Below, in pieces: positions 17,272-26,400 of a stretch of DNA of 64,000 nucleotides. Below the pieces are notes generated by a model. That model saw only the letters and a program-made list of their open reading frames with translations. It was not told where the DNA came from and made no database searches. Every line of letters begins with the position of its first letter. The stretch's first letter is position 1. Made by a program: the position numbers and the translations under genes. Origin of the DNA: Aquabacter sediminis (lineage in GTDB: Bacteria; Pseudomonadota; Alphaproteobacteria; Rhizobiales; Xanthobacteraceae); NCBI RefSeq assembly GCF_028863665.1, contig NZ_JARBFX010000011.1:62001-126000 (forward strand), read 5' to 3'.

Positions 17272-18003
17272 ATGGCCATGGTGGAGATCGAACGCGAGGG
17301 CACCCTTGCCGTGGTGCGCTATGACCGGGGCGCCAAGGCCAATGCCCTCAATGCGGAGGCCATCGCCGAGCTCACGCGCGCGGCGCAGGCCCTGGAGGGC
17401 GAGCGGGACCTCTCCGCCATTCTGCTGACCGGCACACCCACCCGCTTCAGCGCCGGCGTGGACCTCGGCGATGCCAGCCTGTGGGCGGCGGATGCCTCGC
17501 TGCCCATGCGCCATCACATCCTGGGCGCCGGCGGGCGCATGGTGGAGGCATGGCGTCGCCTGCCGCAGATCGTCATCGCGGCGGTGGAAGGACCGGCCAT
17601 TGGCGGCGGCGCCATCTTGGCGCTGGCGGCGGATTTCCGGGTGATGGCGGAGGGCGCCATGCTGCGTTTTCCCGAGGTGCGGCTCGGCATGACGCTGGGC
17701 TGGGGCGGCCTGTCGCTCCTGTGCGCGCTGGTGGGTCCGGCCCGCGCCAAGCGCATCCTGTTCCGCGACGAGACCATCGACCCTGCCGCCGCCCTGGCGA
17801 TGGGCCTGGCCGATCAGGTCGCCCCGCGCGGGGAGGCCCTCGCCGCCGCCCGCGCCTTCGCCGCTGAAATGGCCGGCAGCGCGCCCCTGGCAGTCGCCAT
17901 GACCAAGCGCGCCATCGATGCGGAGCTCAACGCCAACTGGGCCGCGCCTTATGAGGCCGACCAGTTCCTGCTCGCCCGCCTTGTGAACGAGACCGGACGC
18001 TGA
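17272..18003 (+). CDS. Enoyl-CoA hydratase/isomerase-family protein
   Basis: 243-aa crotonase-fold protein. The oxyanion-hole regions are visible (FSAGVDL and GPAIGGGAILALAADF), as is FPEVRLGMT, which carries the Glu equivalent to Glu164 of rat hydratase. The position of the second catalytic Glu (Glu144, in GGGCEL of classical hydratases) is Ile here, so simple syn hydration may be impaired; isomerase, hydrolase or another CoA chemistry is possible. GGAGG lies 6 bases before the ATG. It is followed 34 bp later by a thioesterase and diverges from the acyl-CoA ligase. Confidence 0.87.
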   Translation: MAMVEIEREGTLAVVRYDRGAKANALNAEAIAELTRAAQALEGERDLSAILLTGTPTRFSAGVDLGDASLWAADASLPMRHHILGAGGRMVEAWRRLPQIVIAAVEGPAIGGGAILALAADFRVMAEGAMLRFPEVRLGMTLGWGGLSLLCALVGPARAKRILFRDETIDPAAALAMGLADQVAPRGEALAAARAFAAEMAGSAPLAVAMTKRAIDAELNANWAAPYEADQFLLARLVNETGR

Positions 18004-18037
18004 TCTCTTCGCTCCGCACGAACCGCAGGGAGCCGTC

Positions 18038-18544
18038 ATGACGACGATCACCGAACCGCCGGGCCTGATCGGCCTTGCCATCCACGCGGTGCGGGTGCCC
18101 GTGGCCTGGGTGGATTATAACGGCCATATGGGCGACTACGCCTATGGCATCGTCTTCTCCGATGCGGTGACCGCCTATATGGACCGCATCGGCGTCGATG
18201 CCGCCTACCGGGGGGCGAGCGCGGCGACGATCTACACGCTGGAAAGCCGCATCGGCTATCTCAGGGAATGCCACGAGGGCGCGGCGCTCACCGTCGACCT
18301 GCTGGTGCTGGCCGCGGACCGCAAGCGCATCCACACCTTCATGCGCCTCCTGAATGCCGAGGGCGCGGAGCTGGCCCTGTGCGAGCAGGTGCTGATGCAC
18401 GTGTCCCGCGCGTCTGGCACGCCACGCGCCGCGCTGTTCCCGCCGGAAATCCAGGCGCGCGTGGATGGGGACATGGCCGCCCATGCCGCCCTCCCCCGCC
18501 CCGCCTGGCTGTCGCGCCCCATGGGGCTCGCCAGGGGCGCGTAA
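18038..18544 (+). CDS. Hotdog-fold acyl-CoA thioesterase
   Basis: 168-aa 4HBT-type thioesterase with the characteristic VDYNGHMGDYAY near residues 24-35, where the Asp/Asn-Gly-His-Met motif positions the CoA thioester. It then has ESRIGYLRECHEGAAL and typical strand patterns. It resembles the betainyl-CoA-type thioesterases that accompany CaiC-like ligases and BKACE enzymes in carnitine-type pathways, but that substrate is only a suggestion. GGGAG 6 bases before the ATG. Part of the operon with the crotonase gene; together with the ligase they suggest activation, modification and release of a CoA ester. Confidence 0.82.
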   Translation: MTTITEPPGLIGLAIHAVRVPVAWVDYNGHMGDYAYGIVFSDAVTAYMDRIGVDAAYRGASAATIYTLESRIGYLRECHEGAALTVDLLVLAADRKRIHTFMRLLNAEGAELALCEQVLMHVSRASGTPRAALFPPEIQARVDGDMAAHAALPRPAWLSRPMGLARGA

Positions 18545-18568
18545 GGCGGGGGTGAGAGGCGCGCCAGT

Positions 18569-19402
18569 TCAGAAGCGATAGGTGGCGCCGATCACCGGCC
18601 CCTGGAGTTCCACGTCATAGAGGAACTTGCCGGACGTGTAGTCCACCGACAGAAAGCGGTAGCCAGCGCGCAGCGCGAGCTGCTTGCTCCACTGGTAGTT
18701 CACCGTGCCGATGGCCTGGTAGGTCAGGTGCGAGCCCACATCGAAGCCGCCAATGTCGCCCACCACAGTCAAGCTCCAGGCCCCGCCCAGCGGGGCGGTG
18801 ACGCGGCCGACGAGGAGCGGGTCCACCCAGCCCTCGGTCTCGCTATAGCTGAAGCCGGGCAAGGGCGAGGCATTGTCGAAGCTCAGGCGGTTGCCGAGCA
18901 GCCAGTAGCGCAGGCCCGCGCCCACGTCGACGCTGGCCCCTTCCGCCTCATAAAGCCGGTAGAGCACATTGCCCTGGAGCGTCAGGCTGCGGGAGCGGAG
19001 CTCCAAATTGCCGGCATAGGGGCCGGGCAAAGTGGCGGAGGGCGACACCTGGAGAAACATCACGTCCGCCAGGAAGCCCCAGCGCCCCACACGCATCTCG
19101 CCGGCGCCCATGATGCCGCCGTCGAACTGCTTGAGAATGTCCCCGAAGCTCATGTCCACATTCACCGGCGGCAAGGGCGGCAGCGTGCCGACCTGTCCGC
19201 TCATGGCGCTCGCCCACAGATAGCCGGTGAACAGGAAAGTCGGCGTGTCGGCCGTTGCCACCGGCATGGGGGGCGGGGCCACCACGGCCTTGGCGGCAAG
19301 GTCCGCCGCCGTCGCAGACGTGGCAGCGGCAGGCATTGCGGCGGCGAGCGCCAGGACGGCGGCGGAGAGCCGCGCCTTATGGGAGGGGGACGCGGGGCGC
19401 AT
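18569..19402 (-). CDS. Outer-membrane beta-barrel protein
   Basis: 277-aa exported protein. A signal peptide spans roughly residues 10-33 (ending ATAADLAAKA), followed by a Pro-rich linker. Alternating strand-like segments then run to a C-terminal Phe (GATYRF), the usual signature for BAM-mediated insertion. The overall pattern (FLFTGYLWASAMSG, GRWGFLADVMFLQVS, LRAGYRFLSVDY) is that of 8-12-stranded OmpA/OmpW-like barrels of alphaproteobacteria. The ATG overlaps the sulfatase TGA by one base (TGATG), so it is co-translated with it and may form an entry or anchoring component for the sulfated substrate. Confidence 0.8.
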   Translation of the reverse strand: MRPASPSHKARLSAAVLALAAAMPAAATSATAADLAAKAVVAPPPMPVATADTPTFLFTGYLWASAMSGQVGTLPPLPPVNVDMSFGDILKQFDGGIMGAGEMRVGRWGFLADVMFLQVSPSATLPGPYAGNLELRSRSLTLQGNVLYRLYEAEGASVDVGAGLRYWLLGNRLSFDNASPLPGFSYSETEGWVDPLLVGRVTAPLGGAWSLTVVGDIGGFDVGSHLTYQAIGTVNYQWSKQLALRAGYRFLSVDYTSGKFLYDVELQGPVIGATYRF

Positions 19403-20895
19403 CAATCGTCCTTCAGGCCGAGATCATAGAGCGCGTCCGTCGGGGTGGACGGCGCGTCGGAAAGGGTGGCGGAGAGGGCCGCCTGATAGAAGAGGGGCGG
19501 CGCCATGGTGCGCGCGAGGGCCACCACATGGTCCTGGAGAGCCGCCACCTTGTCGGGATGCTGGGCCGACAGGTCGGTCTTTTCGCCGGGGTCCTGGTCC
19601 AGGTTGAACAGCTCCACCTTGGGCGGCAGGACCGCGTGCCAATAGAGCTTCCAGGCGCCCTCGCGCACGGCGCCCTGGGTGGGCTCCACATTGTAGACGA
19701 CGCCCGGGCGCGGCGAACCCTTGCCGCTGGCGAGCGAGGTCCACACATCCATGCCGTCCAGCGGCTTGGAACGGGCAAGATCGGCGCCGGCCAGCTTGGC
19801 GAGGGTGGGCAGCATGTCCACCACATGCATCACCCCGTCCAGGGTGCCGGGCGCGATACGGCCGGGCCAATTGGCCACCGCCGCCACCCGCGTGCCGCCC
19901 TCATAGAGCGAGCCCTTGCCATCCCGCAGGGGGGCATTGCTGGCGGGCAGTTCTCCGGCCACCGCCCCCTCGCCGACGAACATCTTGTTGCGCGTGCCGC
20001 CATTGTCGGAGTGGAATACGATGAGCGTGTTCTCGCGCATGCCGCGCTTCTCCAGCGCCTCCACCACCTTTCCGATCTGGTCGTCCATGGCGGTGATCAT
20101 GGCCGCATAGACCCGCCGGGAGGGATCCTGGATGTGGGCGTAGCGGTCGATATAGGCCTGCGGCGCCTGGAAGGGCGTGTGGGGGGCGGTGAAGGCCAGA
20201 TAGAGGAAGAGCGGTGTCTTGGGGTCCTGCGCTCCGATGAGGCGCACCGCATCGGCGCCGAACAGCTCGGTGTCGTAGCCCTCTTCATGGACAACGGTGT
20301 TGTCGCGATACCAGTCCTCCACCCCATGGGCGTCGTGCTTGAAGTGGTCGATCTCGCCCACCAGCGCACCGTAGAAATAATCGAAGCCCCGCTGGCGCGG
20401 CCAATACTCCCGCTTCCCGTGGCCCAGATGCCACTTGCCCACCAGGGCCGTGGAATAGCCGACGCTTTTGAGTGCCTGGGGCAGCAGGAACTCGTCGGTG
20501 GCCAAGCCGTAGGTAGCCCCGGAGGGGATGACGCCGGTCTGGAGCCCATAGCGCATGGGATAGCGCCCGGTGAGCAGCGCCGCGCGGGTGGGGGTGCACA
20601 TGGGCTGGGTATAGAACTGGCCGAGCTTGGCGCCCGTGGCGGCCAGCTTGTCGATGTTGGGCGTCTTGATGTCCGAACCCTGGAAGCCCACGTCGGCAAA
20701 GCCGAGGTCGTCAGCCAGGATATAGACGATATGCGGGCGCGGGGCGCCCCCTGCTCCGGTCTGCGCGCGGGCCGGGGCGGAGAGGGCGGAGAGGCCCGCG
20801 ACGGCCGCCATGAAGCCGGCCGAGCCGGCGAGCACGTCGCGGCGGGTGGGGCCGGAGGGGCGGGTATCTGTCGCGGGATGCGCGGTGTCGGTCAT
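19402..20895 (-). CDS. Tat-exported type I sulfatase (arylsulfatase)
   Basis: 497-aa sulfate ester hydrolase of the alkaline-phosphatase superfamily. A twin-arginine signal (TRRDVLAGSAGF, cleavage near PARAQ, residue 45) directs the folded enzyme to the periplasm. The core begins IVYILADDLGFADVG with the metal-binding Asp pair. The sulfatase signature C100-T-P-T-R104 supplies the cysteine that becomes formylglycine. GKWHLGHG and HSDNGGTRNK provide further active-site Lys/His/Asp residues. The formylglycine-generating enzyme is encoded 2 bp upstream, so modification and substrate are made together. Specific sulfated substrate unknown. Confidence 0.92.
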   Translation of the reverse strand: MTDTAHPATDTRPSGPTRRDVLAGSAGFMAAVAGLSALSAPARAQTGAGGAPRPHIVYILADDLGFADVGFQGSDIKTPNIDKLAATGAKLGQFYTQPMCTPTRAALLTGRYPMRYGLQTGVIPSGATYGLATDEFLLPQALKSVGYSTALVGKWHLGHGKREYWPRQRGFDYFYGALVGEIDHFKHDAHGVEDWYRDNTVVHEEGYDTELFGADAVRLIGAQDPKTPLFLYLAFTAPHTPFQAPQAYIDRYAHIQDPSRRVYAAMITAMDDQIGKVVEALEKRGMRENTLIVFHSDNGGTRNKMFVGEGAVAGELPASNAPLRDGKGSLYEGGTRVAAVANWPGRIAPGTLDGVMHVVDMLPTLAKLAGADLARSKPLDGMDVWTSLASGKGSPRPGVVYNVEPTQGAVREGAWKLYWHAVLPPKVELFNLDQDPGEKTDLSAQHPDKVAALQDHVVALARTMAPPLFYQAALSATLSDAPSTPTDALYDLGLKDD

Positions 20896-20897
20896 GG

Positions 20898-21908
20898 TCA
20901 GTCCTGGGTGGTGACGCGCCGGACGCAGCGAAAGCCGATATGTCCGGTCGCAGAATCAATGGTCTGGCCCTGCCGGGCGGCGGGGCGGTAGCGGGAGCAA
21001 TAGTTCGGCGCGCACAGATGCGAGCCGCCCTTGATGACCTTTCGCGGCATGGGAAGGCCGGCATCGGCCGGGTCGCGGCTGCCCGCCTCGGTGCCGCCGC
21101 GCGGATTGCGGGGCAGGCAGCAGGAGGGCACATGGTGGTCCCGGTACCAGTCGCCGGTCCATTCCCACACATTGCCGATCATGTCGTGGAGGCCGAAGCC
21201 ATTGGGCGGAAAGGCATCCACCGGCGCGGTGCCGGTGAAGCCGTCCAGAGCGAGATTCTCCACCGGAAACCGCCCCTGCCAGGTATTGGCGCGGTGGATG
21301 CCGCCCGGCGCCAGCGTCTCGCCCCAGGCATAAGAGGCGCCGTCGAGCCCGCCGCGGGCGGCATATTCCCATTCCGCTTCGGTCGGCAGGTCCTTGCCGG
21401 CCCAGCGGGCATAGGCCAAAGCATCGGCATGGGCCACATGGACCACAGGATGGTTCTCCAGCCCGTCCAGGTTGCTGCCGGGACCGGCGGGATGGCGCCA
21501 GTTCGCCCCTTCCACAAAACGCCACCACTGCGTCCAGTCGGAGAGCGTGTGGCAGGTCTCGGGCGGGGTGAAGACCAGCGAGCCCGGCACGAGAAGCGCC
21601 GGGTCCGCGTCGGGATAATGTCGCGCGTCGGGGATCTGCTCGGCCAGCGTGACGCGCCCGGTTGCAGCGACGAAGCGGGCGAAATCCGCATTGGTCACGG
21701 GAAAGCGGTCGATCCAGAAGCCGTCGACGGCGACCTCATGGACCGGCGCCTCCTCCGGATAATGGTCGTTCGATCCCATGCGGAACGTGCCGCCCGCCAG
21801 CCAAACCATGGCAGGTCCAGTGACCAGATGGTCTTGGGAGAAAGGCTCCTGGGAAAGACGATCCTTCTCGGGACGTTCTGTCTGCGCGTGCGTCTTGTGG
21901 TCGTGCAT
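20898..21908 (-). CDS. Formylglycine-generating enzyme (sulfatase-modifying factor)
   Basis: 336-aa FGE-sulfatase-fold protein that oxidises the sulfatase CxPxR cysteine to formylglycine before export. Visible are the N-terminal WLAGGTFRMGS, FPVTNADFARFV, LPTEAEWEYAARGG, GNVWEWTGDWY and the C-terminal GGSHLCAPNYCSRYRPAARQ. The last holds both cysteines (5 residues apart) that bind the catalytic copper in true FGE and are absent from EgtB-like relatives. The ATG at 21908 starts MHDHKT; the frame is open further upstream with only a TTG start. It lies directly upstream of the sulfatase, a dedicated maturation pair. Confidence 0.9.
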   Translation of the reverse strand: MHDHKTHAQTERPEKDRLSQEPFSQDHLVTGPAMVWLAGGTFRMGSNDHYPEEAPVHEVAVDGFWIDRFPVTNADFARFVAATGRVTLAEQIPDARHYPDADPALLVPGSLVFTPPETCHTLSDWTQWWRFVEGANWRHPAGPGSNLDGLENHPVVHVAHADALAYARWAGKDLPTEAEWEYAARGGLDGASYAWGETLAPGGIHRANTWQGRFPVENLALDGFTGTAPVDAFPPNGFGLHDMIGNVWEWTGDWYRDHHVPSCCLPRNPRGGTEAGSRDPADAGLPMPRKVIKGGSHLCAPNYCSRYRPAARQGQTIDSATGHIGFRCVRRVTTQD

Positions 21909-22034
21909 GCCTGTCTCGTGACGCACGCCAGCCAGCCTCCCCCGGGTGCGACAAAGCGTTCCTGTAGCCAAGGACAAAGGGGGTCACAATTGCCATTTGG
22001 CGCCACCGCCGCCGTGACGCAGCGGTCCGGCGGG

Positions 22035-23057
22035 TCAGGCAAAGGCGAGGATGGCGTTCCGCCGATAGGCAAGGGGCGTCGCGCGCTCCCAGCGCCGGAA
22101 GGCGCGGATGAAGTGGGCGGGGTGGGAATAGCCCAGCACATGGGCGATGCTGGCCACCGGCAGGCCGGTTTGCGCCAGATAGCGCCGCGCCTCCCTCCTG
22201 CGCCATTCATCCACCAGATGCTCGAAGGTCAGGCCGAGCGCACCGAGGCGCCGCTGGAGGCTGCGGGGTGAAAACCCCAGGGTCCGCGCCGCATCCGCCA
22301 GGGAGAGCGTGCCCGCCAGAGCCGCGCTCTCGAAGATAAGCGGCAGGCATTGAAGGAGGCGCTCATCCCCCAGCAGATCCTCCGGTGGCTCCAGCAGACG
22401 CCCAGGCGCCGGCGCCACATGCCTCAAGGGACCGGGAAGAGCGGACGGACGATCCAGCAGCGCGGCGTCGAAGGTGACGGAGAGCGTTCCGCCCGAGAAG
22501 GTCACCGGAGCCTGGAGCGCGTCCTCATAAAGGTGGGGCGCCACCTGAGGCCGGTGGGGCAGGCCAACTTCTAGCGCGGCGTCCGCGCCGAGCAGCGCGC
22601 GAAACACGCGCGTCATGAAACCGGCAACGCCGTCATTGAGCACCTGCGCGTGGCCCGGATCGGCGTCTTCCATCTGATGGCGCCAGATGGCCCGGTCGCC
22701 CACCCGCTCGACGCCCAGCTTCACCCCGCTTTGGATGGCGGGCATGGAGCGGGCATGGGCGGCAAGGCTCTCGCGCGGCGTGCGGCCCGAGAACAAGGCT
22801 TGACCCATCACGCCGAGGGCGTCGGGCCGCGCCGCACCGGCGAGCGCATAACCGATCAAGGGCGAGCCCGCTTGCCGAGCGGCGGCTTGCAACAGCGTGC
22901 ACATCTGGGCCCGCGCCACCACGGTGCCCGAATGGATGTGCGACGCATCGGGGATGCCGGCACGGGAGAGAGCCGCCCCAAGGGCGAAGCCGTGCTGCGC
23001 GGCCAGATCCGGCAACATATGGACGATGGCCAGGCTGACCGGGTGCCGATCCCCCAT
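22035..23057 (-). CDS. AraC-family transcriptional regulator (OruR/ArgR-like)
   Basis: 340-aa regulator. The N-terminal about 230 residues match the pattern of the arabinose-binding-like domain of OruR-type regulators. The C-terminal double helix-turn-helix (about 250-338) has TLSLADAARTLGFSPRSLQRRLGALG, described in two parts (first helix-turn-helix and recognition helix), and the second HTH VASIAHVLGYSHPAHFIRAFRRW. The ATG is preceded by AGGAAG. It lies 126 bp upstream of the FGE-sulfatase-barrel operon on the same strand and is the obvious candidate to control it. The frame extends 33 codons upstream without homology. Confidence 0.88.
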   Translation of the reverse strand: MGDRHPVSLAIVHMLPDLAAQHGFALGAALSRAGIPDASHIHSGTVVARAQMCTLLQAAARQAGSPLIGYALAGAARPDALGVMGQALFSGRTPRESLAAHARSMPAIQSGVKLGVERVGDRAIWRHQMEDADPGHAQVLNDGVAGFMTRVFRALLGADAALEVGLPHRPQVAPHLYEDALQAPVTFSGGTLSVTFDAALLDRPSALPGPLRHVAPAPGRLLEPPEDLLGDERLLQCLPLIFESAALAGTLSLADAARTLGFSPRSLQRRLGALGLTFEHLVDEWRRREARRYLAQTGLPVASIAHVLGYSHPAHFIRAFRRWERATPLAYRRNAILAFA

Positions 23058-23410
23058 CGCGGCGCTTCCTGTTCTCCCCCGCCTCCTTATGCCGCGTGCC
23101 GGTGGACCTGTCACGCTGCCGGGCGCCCCGCCTGGGGCGCCACACCTTGCGGGCACCAGCCGGGACGAAGGGTCATAACGGTATCAAAAAACCATTATTG
23201 ATTACCTAAAGTTGATCCAATCCCGCTTTTCATGGAAATGAAACAGAAGAAACGTGAAAGAATAGGTAACTTTATCCATTTCTGTTTGTCATTGTAACAC
23301 CAGGACTTGGTCTATATTCATTCAGCTTTGCGCTGGATGGTCATGGCGGCAGGCAGGGGCGAGCGCTCCGTCATGGTGGGCATCTGGGAGCGTCAAAGCG
23401 GGGATTGGCC
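23058..23410. promoter_or_regulatory. AT-rich divergent intergenic region before the NRPS operon
   Basis: 353 bp without a gene. From about 23175 to 23320 the sequence is strikingly AT-rich compared with the flanks. It contains an inverted pair TAAAGTT (23207-23213) and AACTTTA (23268-23274) and a possible promoter TTGTAA (23292-23297), 15 bp, TATATT (23313-23318) about 90 bp upstream of the NRPS start. These are visual matches only. Such AT-rich patches often mark strongly regulated or H-NS/MucR-silenced promoters. Confidence 0.4.
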
Positions 23411-26400
23411 ATGATGGACGCAGTGACGAGCACGGTTCGACCCGGTGTCCTGATCGGGCACAAGGATGCTTCCCTCCTGCGGGACGAACTGCTGCCCGAA
23501 ATCTTCGCCGATACGGTGGCGCGCCAGCCGGAACACACCGCCATCGTTTTCGGCGCCGAGCGCGTGACTTATGCGGAGCTGGATGCGCGGGCGAACCGGG
23601 TGGCCCATGCGCTGCGGGCGCGCGGCGCCGGACCGGGGCAGTTCGTGGGCATCTGGATGTCCCGCTCGCTGGACCTGCATGTGGCGCTCCTGGGCATCCT
23701 GAAAAGCGGCGCCGCCTATATCCCCTTCGACATGGACGCCCCGCCGGACCGCATCGGCGAGTGCCTGGAGGATTGTGCCGCCCGCATCGTCATCATCGAC
23801 GCGGTGACCGCCGGCAAGCTCAACCGCGACCTGCCCGCCACCCCCGCACCGCTCCAGGACCTGCTGGCGGAGAGCACGGATGCAAGCCCCCTGGACCTGC
23901 GCGCCGATGGGGTGACGCGCAACGATCCGGCCTATGCCATCTACACCTCCGGCTCCACGGGCAAGCCCAAGGGCATCGTCATCGAGCACCGGAACATCTG
24001 CCATTATCTGCGCTCGGCGAACCTGGTCTATGGGATGACCGAGGCCGACGTATCCTTCCAGGGCGCCTCCATCGCCTTCGACCTGTCGCTGGAAGAGATC
24101 TTCATTCCCTATCTGGTGGGCGCAACGCTCTGGGTGGCCTCCTCCCGCGTGCTGGGCGAGGTGGAGAAGCTGCCCGCGCTCATGGCCGAGGCGAAGGTCT
24201 CCGTGCTGGACACGGTGCCCACCTTGCTCGCCATGATGCCCCAGGACGTGCCCTCGCTGCGCATCATCATCCTCGGCGGCGAGGCCTGCCCGCCCTCGGT
24301 GAAGCAGCGCTGGTGCAAGCCCGGCCGCAAGGTGTTCAATTCCTACGGCCCCACCGAGGCGACCGTGGTCGCCACCGTCGACGAGGTGACGGTGGACGGC
24401 CCGGTCACCATTGGCGGGCCCATCCCCAACTACACCTGCTATGTGGTCGACGAGCAGCTCCAACTGGTCGGGCCGGGCACCGAGGGCGAACTCCTCATCG
24501 GCGGTCCCGGCGTGGCGCGGGGCTATCTCAAGCGGCCGGAACTCTCCGCTGAGAAGTTCATCGCCAATCCCTTCGGCGGCGATGGCGCCGATCCCGTGCT
24601 TTACCGCTCGGGCGATGCGGTGAGCCTCACCGAAGATGGCCGCCTCCTGTTCCACGGTCGCATCGACGACCAGGTGAAGCTGCGCGGCTTCCGCCTGGAG
24701 CTGGGCGAGATCGAGGCCCGCATGTCCGGCTTGGCCGGCGTGGCGCAATCCACCGTCGTGCTGCGGCGGGATGATGGCATCGACCGGCTGGTGGCCTTCG
24801 TGGTGCCGCAGGCGGGCGTGCCGCTCGACCGGGCCGCGCTCCGCGCGGCGCTGAAGGAGACGCTGCCGCCTTACATGGTGCCGTCCCATTTCGAGGAAAT
24901 GGCTGTCCTGCCGCGCTTGACCTCCGGCAAGGCGGACCGCAAGGCGTTGAAGGCCGCTCCCCTCTCCGCCCCGGCCGAGGCCGAGCAGCAGGAAGAGCCG
25001 GAGACCGAAACCGAGGCCGCCCTGCTCGCCGCAGCCAAGCCCCTGTTTCCGGGCCAAGCCATCGGCTTCGAGGCGGACTTCTTCGCCGATCTCGGCGGAC
25101 ACTCGCTGCTGGCGGCCACATTCCTCGCCGCCGTGCGCGACAATCCCGCCTTGCCCGCCATCACGCTGGAAGACCTCTACAGCCTGCGCACCTTGCGGGC
25201 GATCGCGGCGCGGCTCGACGAGCGGGCGCTGGCCAATCCCCGCCGCATCCTCGACCTCAGCTTCGAGCCGCCACCGCTGATGCGCCGCATCCTGTGCGGC
25301 ATCGCCCAGGCCTGCTGCGTGCCGCTCCTCTTGTTCGCGCTCACCGGGCCGTGGCTCACCATCTTCGTGATGTATGCGCTCATCATGAGCGACGACGTCA
25401 TCCACTGGTACGAAGTGCTGGAGCTGATGGGCGTCTACGCGCTGGTGACGCTGGGCATCTCGCTCGTGGGCGTGGTGGGCAAGCGCATCGTGCTGTGGCG
25501 GGCGACGCCCGGGCGCTATCCGCTCTGGGGCTTTTATTTCTTCCGCTGGTGGCTGTCCCGCCAATTGGTGGAATTCACCCATCTGGGGCTGATGCAGGGT
25601 TCCCCGCTCGCCGCCGCCACCATGCGCCTGCTGGGTGCCAAGGTAGGCAAGCGCGTCACCATTTCCGGCCTCCATGCGGGCGCCATCGACCTTCTGGAGA
25701 TCGGCGATGACGTGACGTTGGGCGCCAAGATCTCCATCGGCAATGCGGAGGTGATCGGCAACGAGCTGGTGATCGGCAAGGTGGTGATCGGCAAGGATGC
25801 CTATATCGGCACCTCCTGCGCCCTGGCCCATGACACGGTGGTGGAGGAGGGGGCCGAGCTTGCCGACCTCACCGCCCTCCTGCCCGGCACCCATGTGGGC
25901 GCGTTCGAGCATTGGGACGGATCGCCCGGCCGCAAGATCGGCATGGTGGATCCTTCGACCTGGCCAGCGCCCGCCCCCGAGCCGACGCCGGGCATGCAGA
26001 AGGTCATGAACACCTATTACGGCCTGATGATCCTGTTCATGCCTGCCATCAGCCTCCTGCCCATCTTCCCGGCCTTCTATGTGTTCGAGCATTATGACGA
26101 CCAGCTGAAAGCCATACTGGGCTTCGAATGGTACCTCCCGCTCATCACCTGGCCCACCGCCATGCTGCTGATGTTCGGCACCGTGGTTCTGGTGACGGCC
26201 ATCCGCTGGATCGTCCTCCCCTCGGCGCCGGCGGGCACCTTCTCCATCCATTCGGGCTTCTATGTGCGCAAATGGACGGTGGCGCTGGCCGCCGAGGTGA
26301 TGCTGGAAAGCCTCTCCTCCCTCTTCTCCACCATCTATATGCGCAGCTGGTACCGCCTGATGGGCGCCAAGATCGGCAAGGACACGGAGATCGCCACCAA

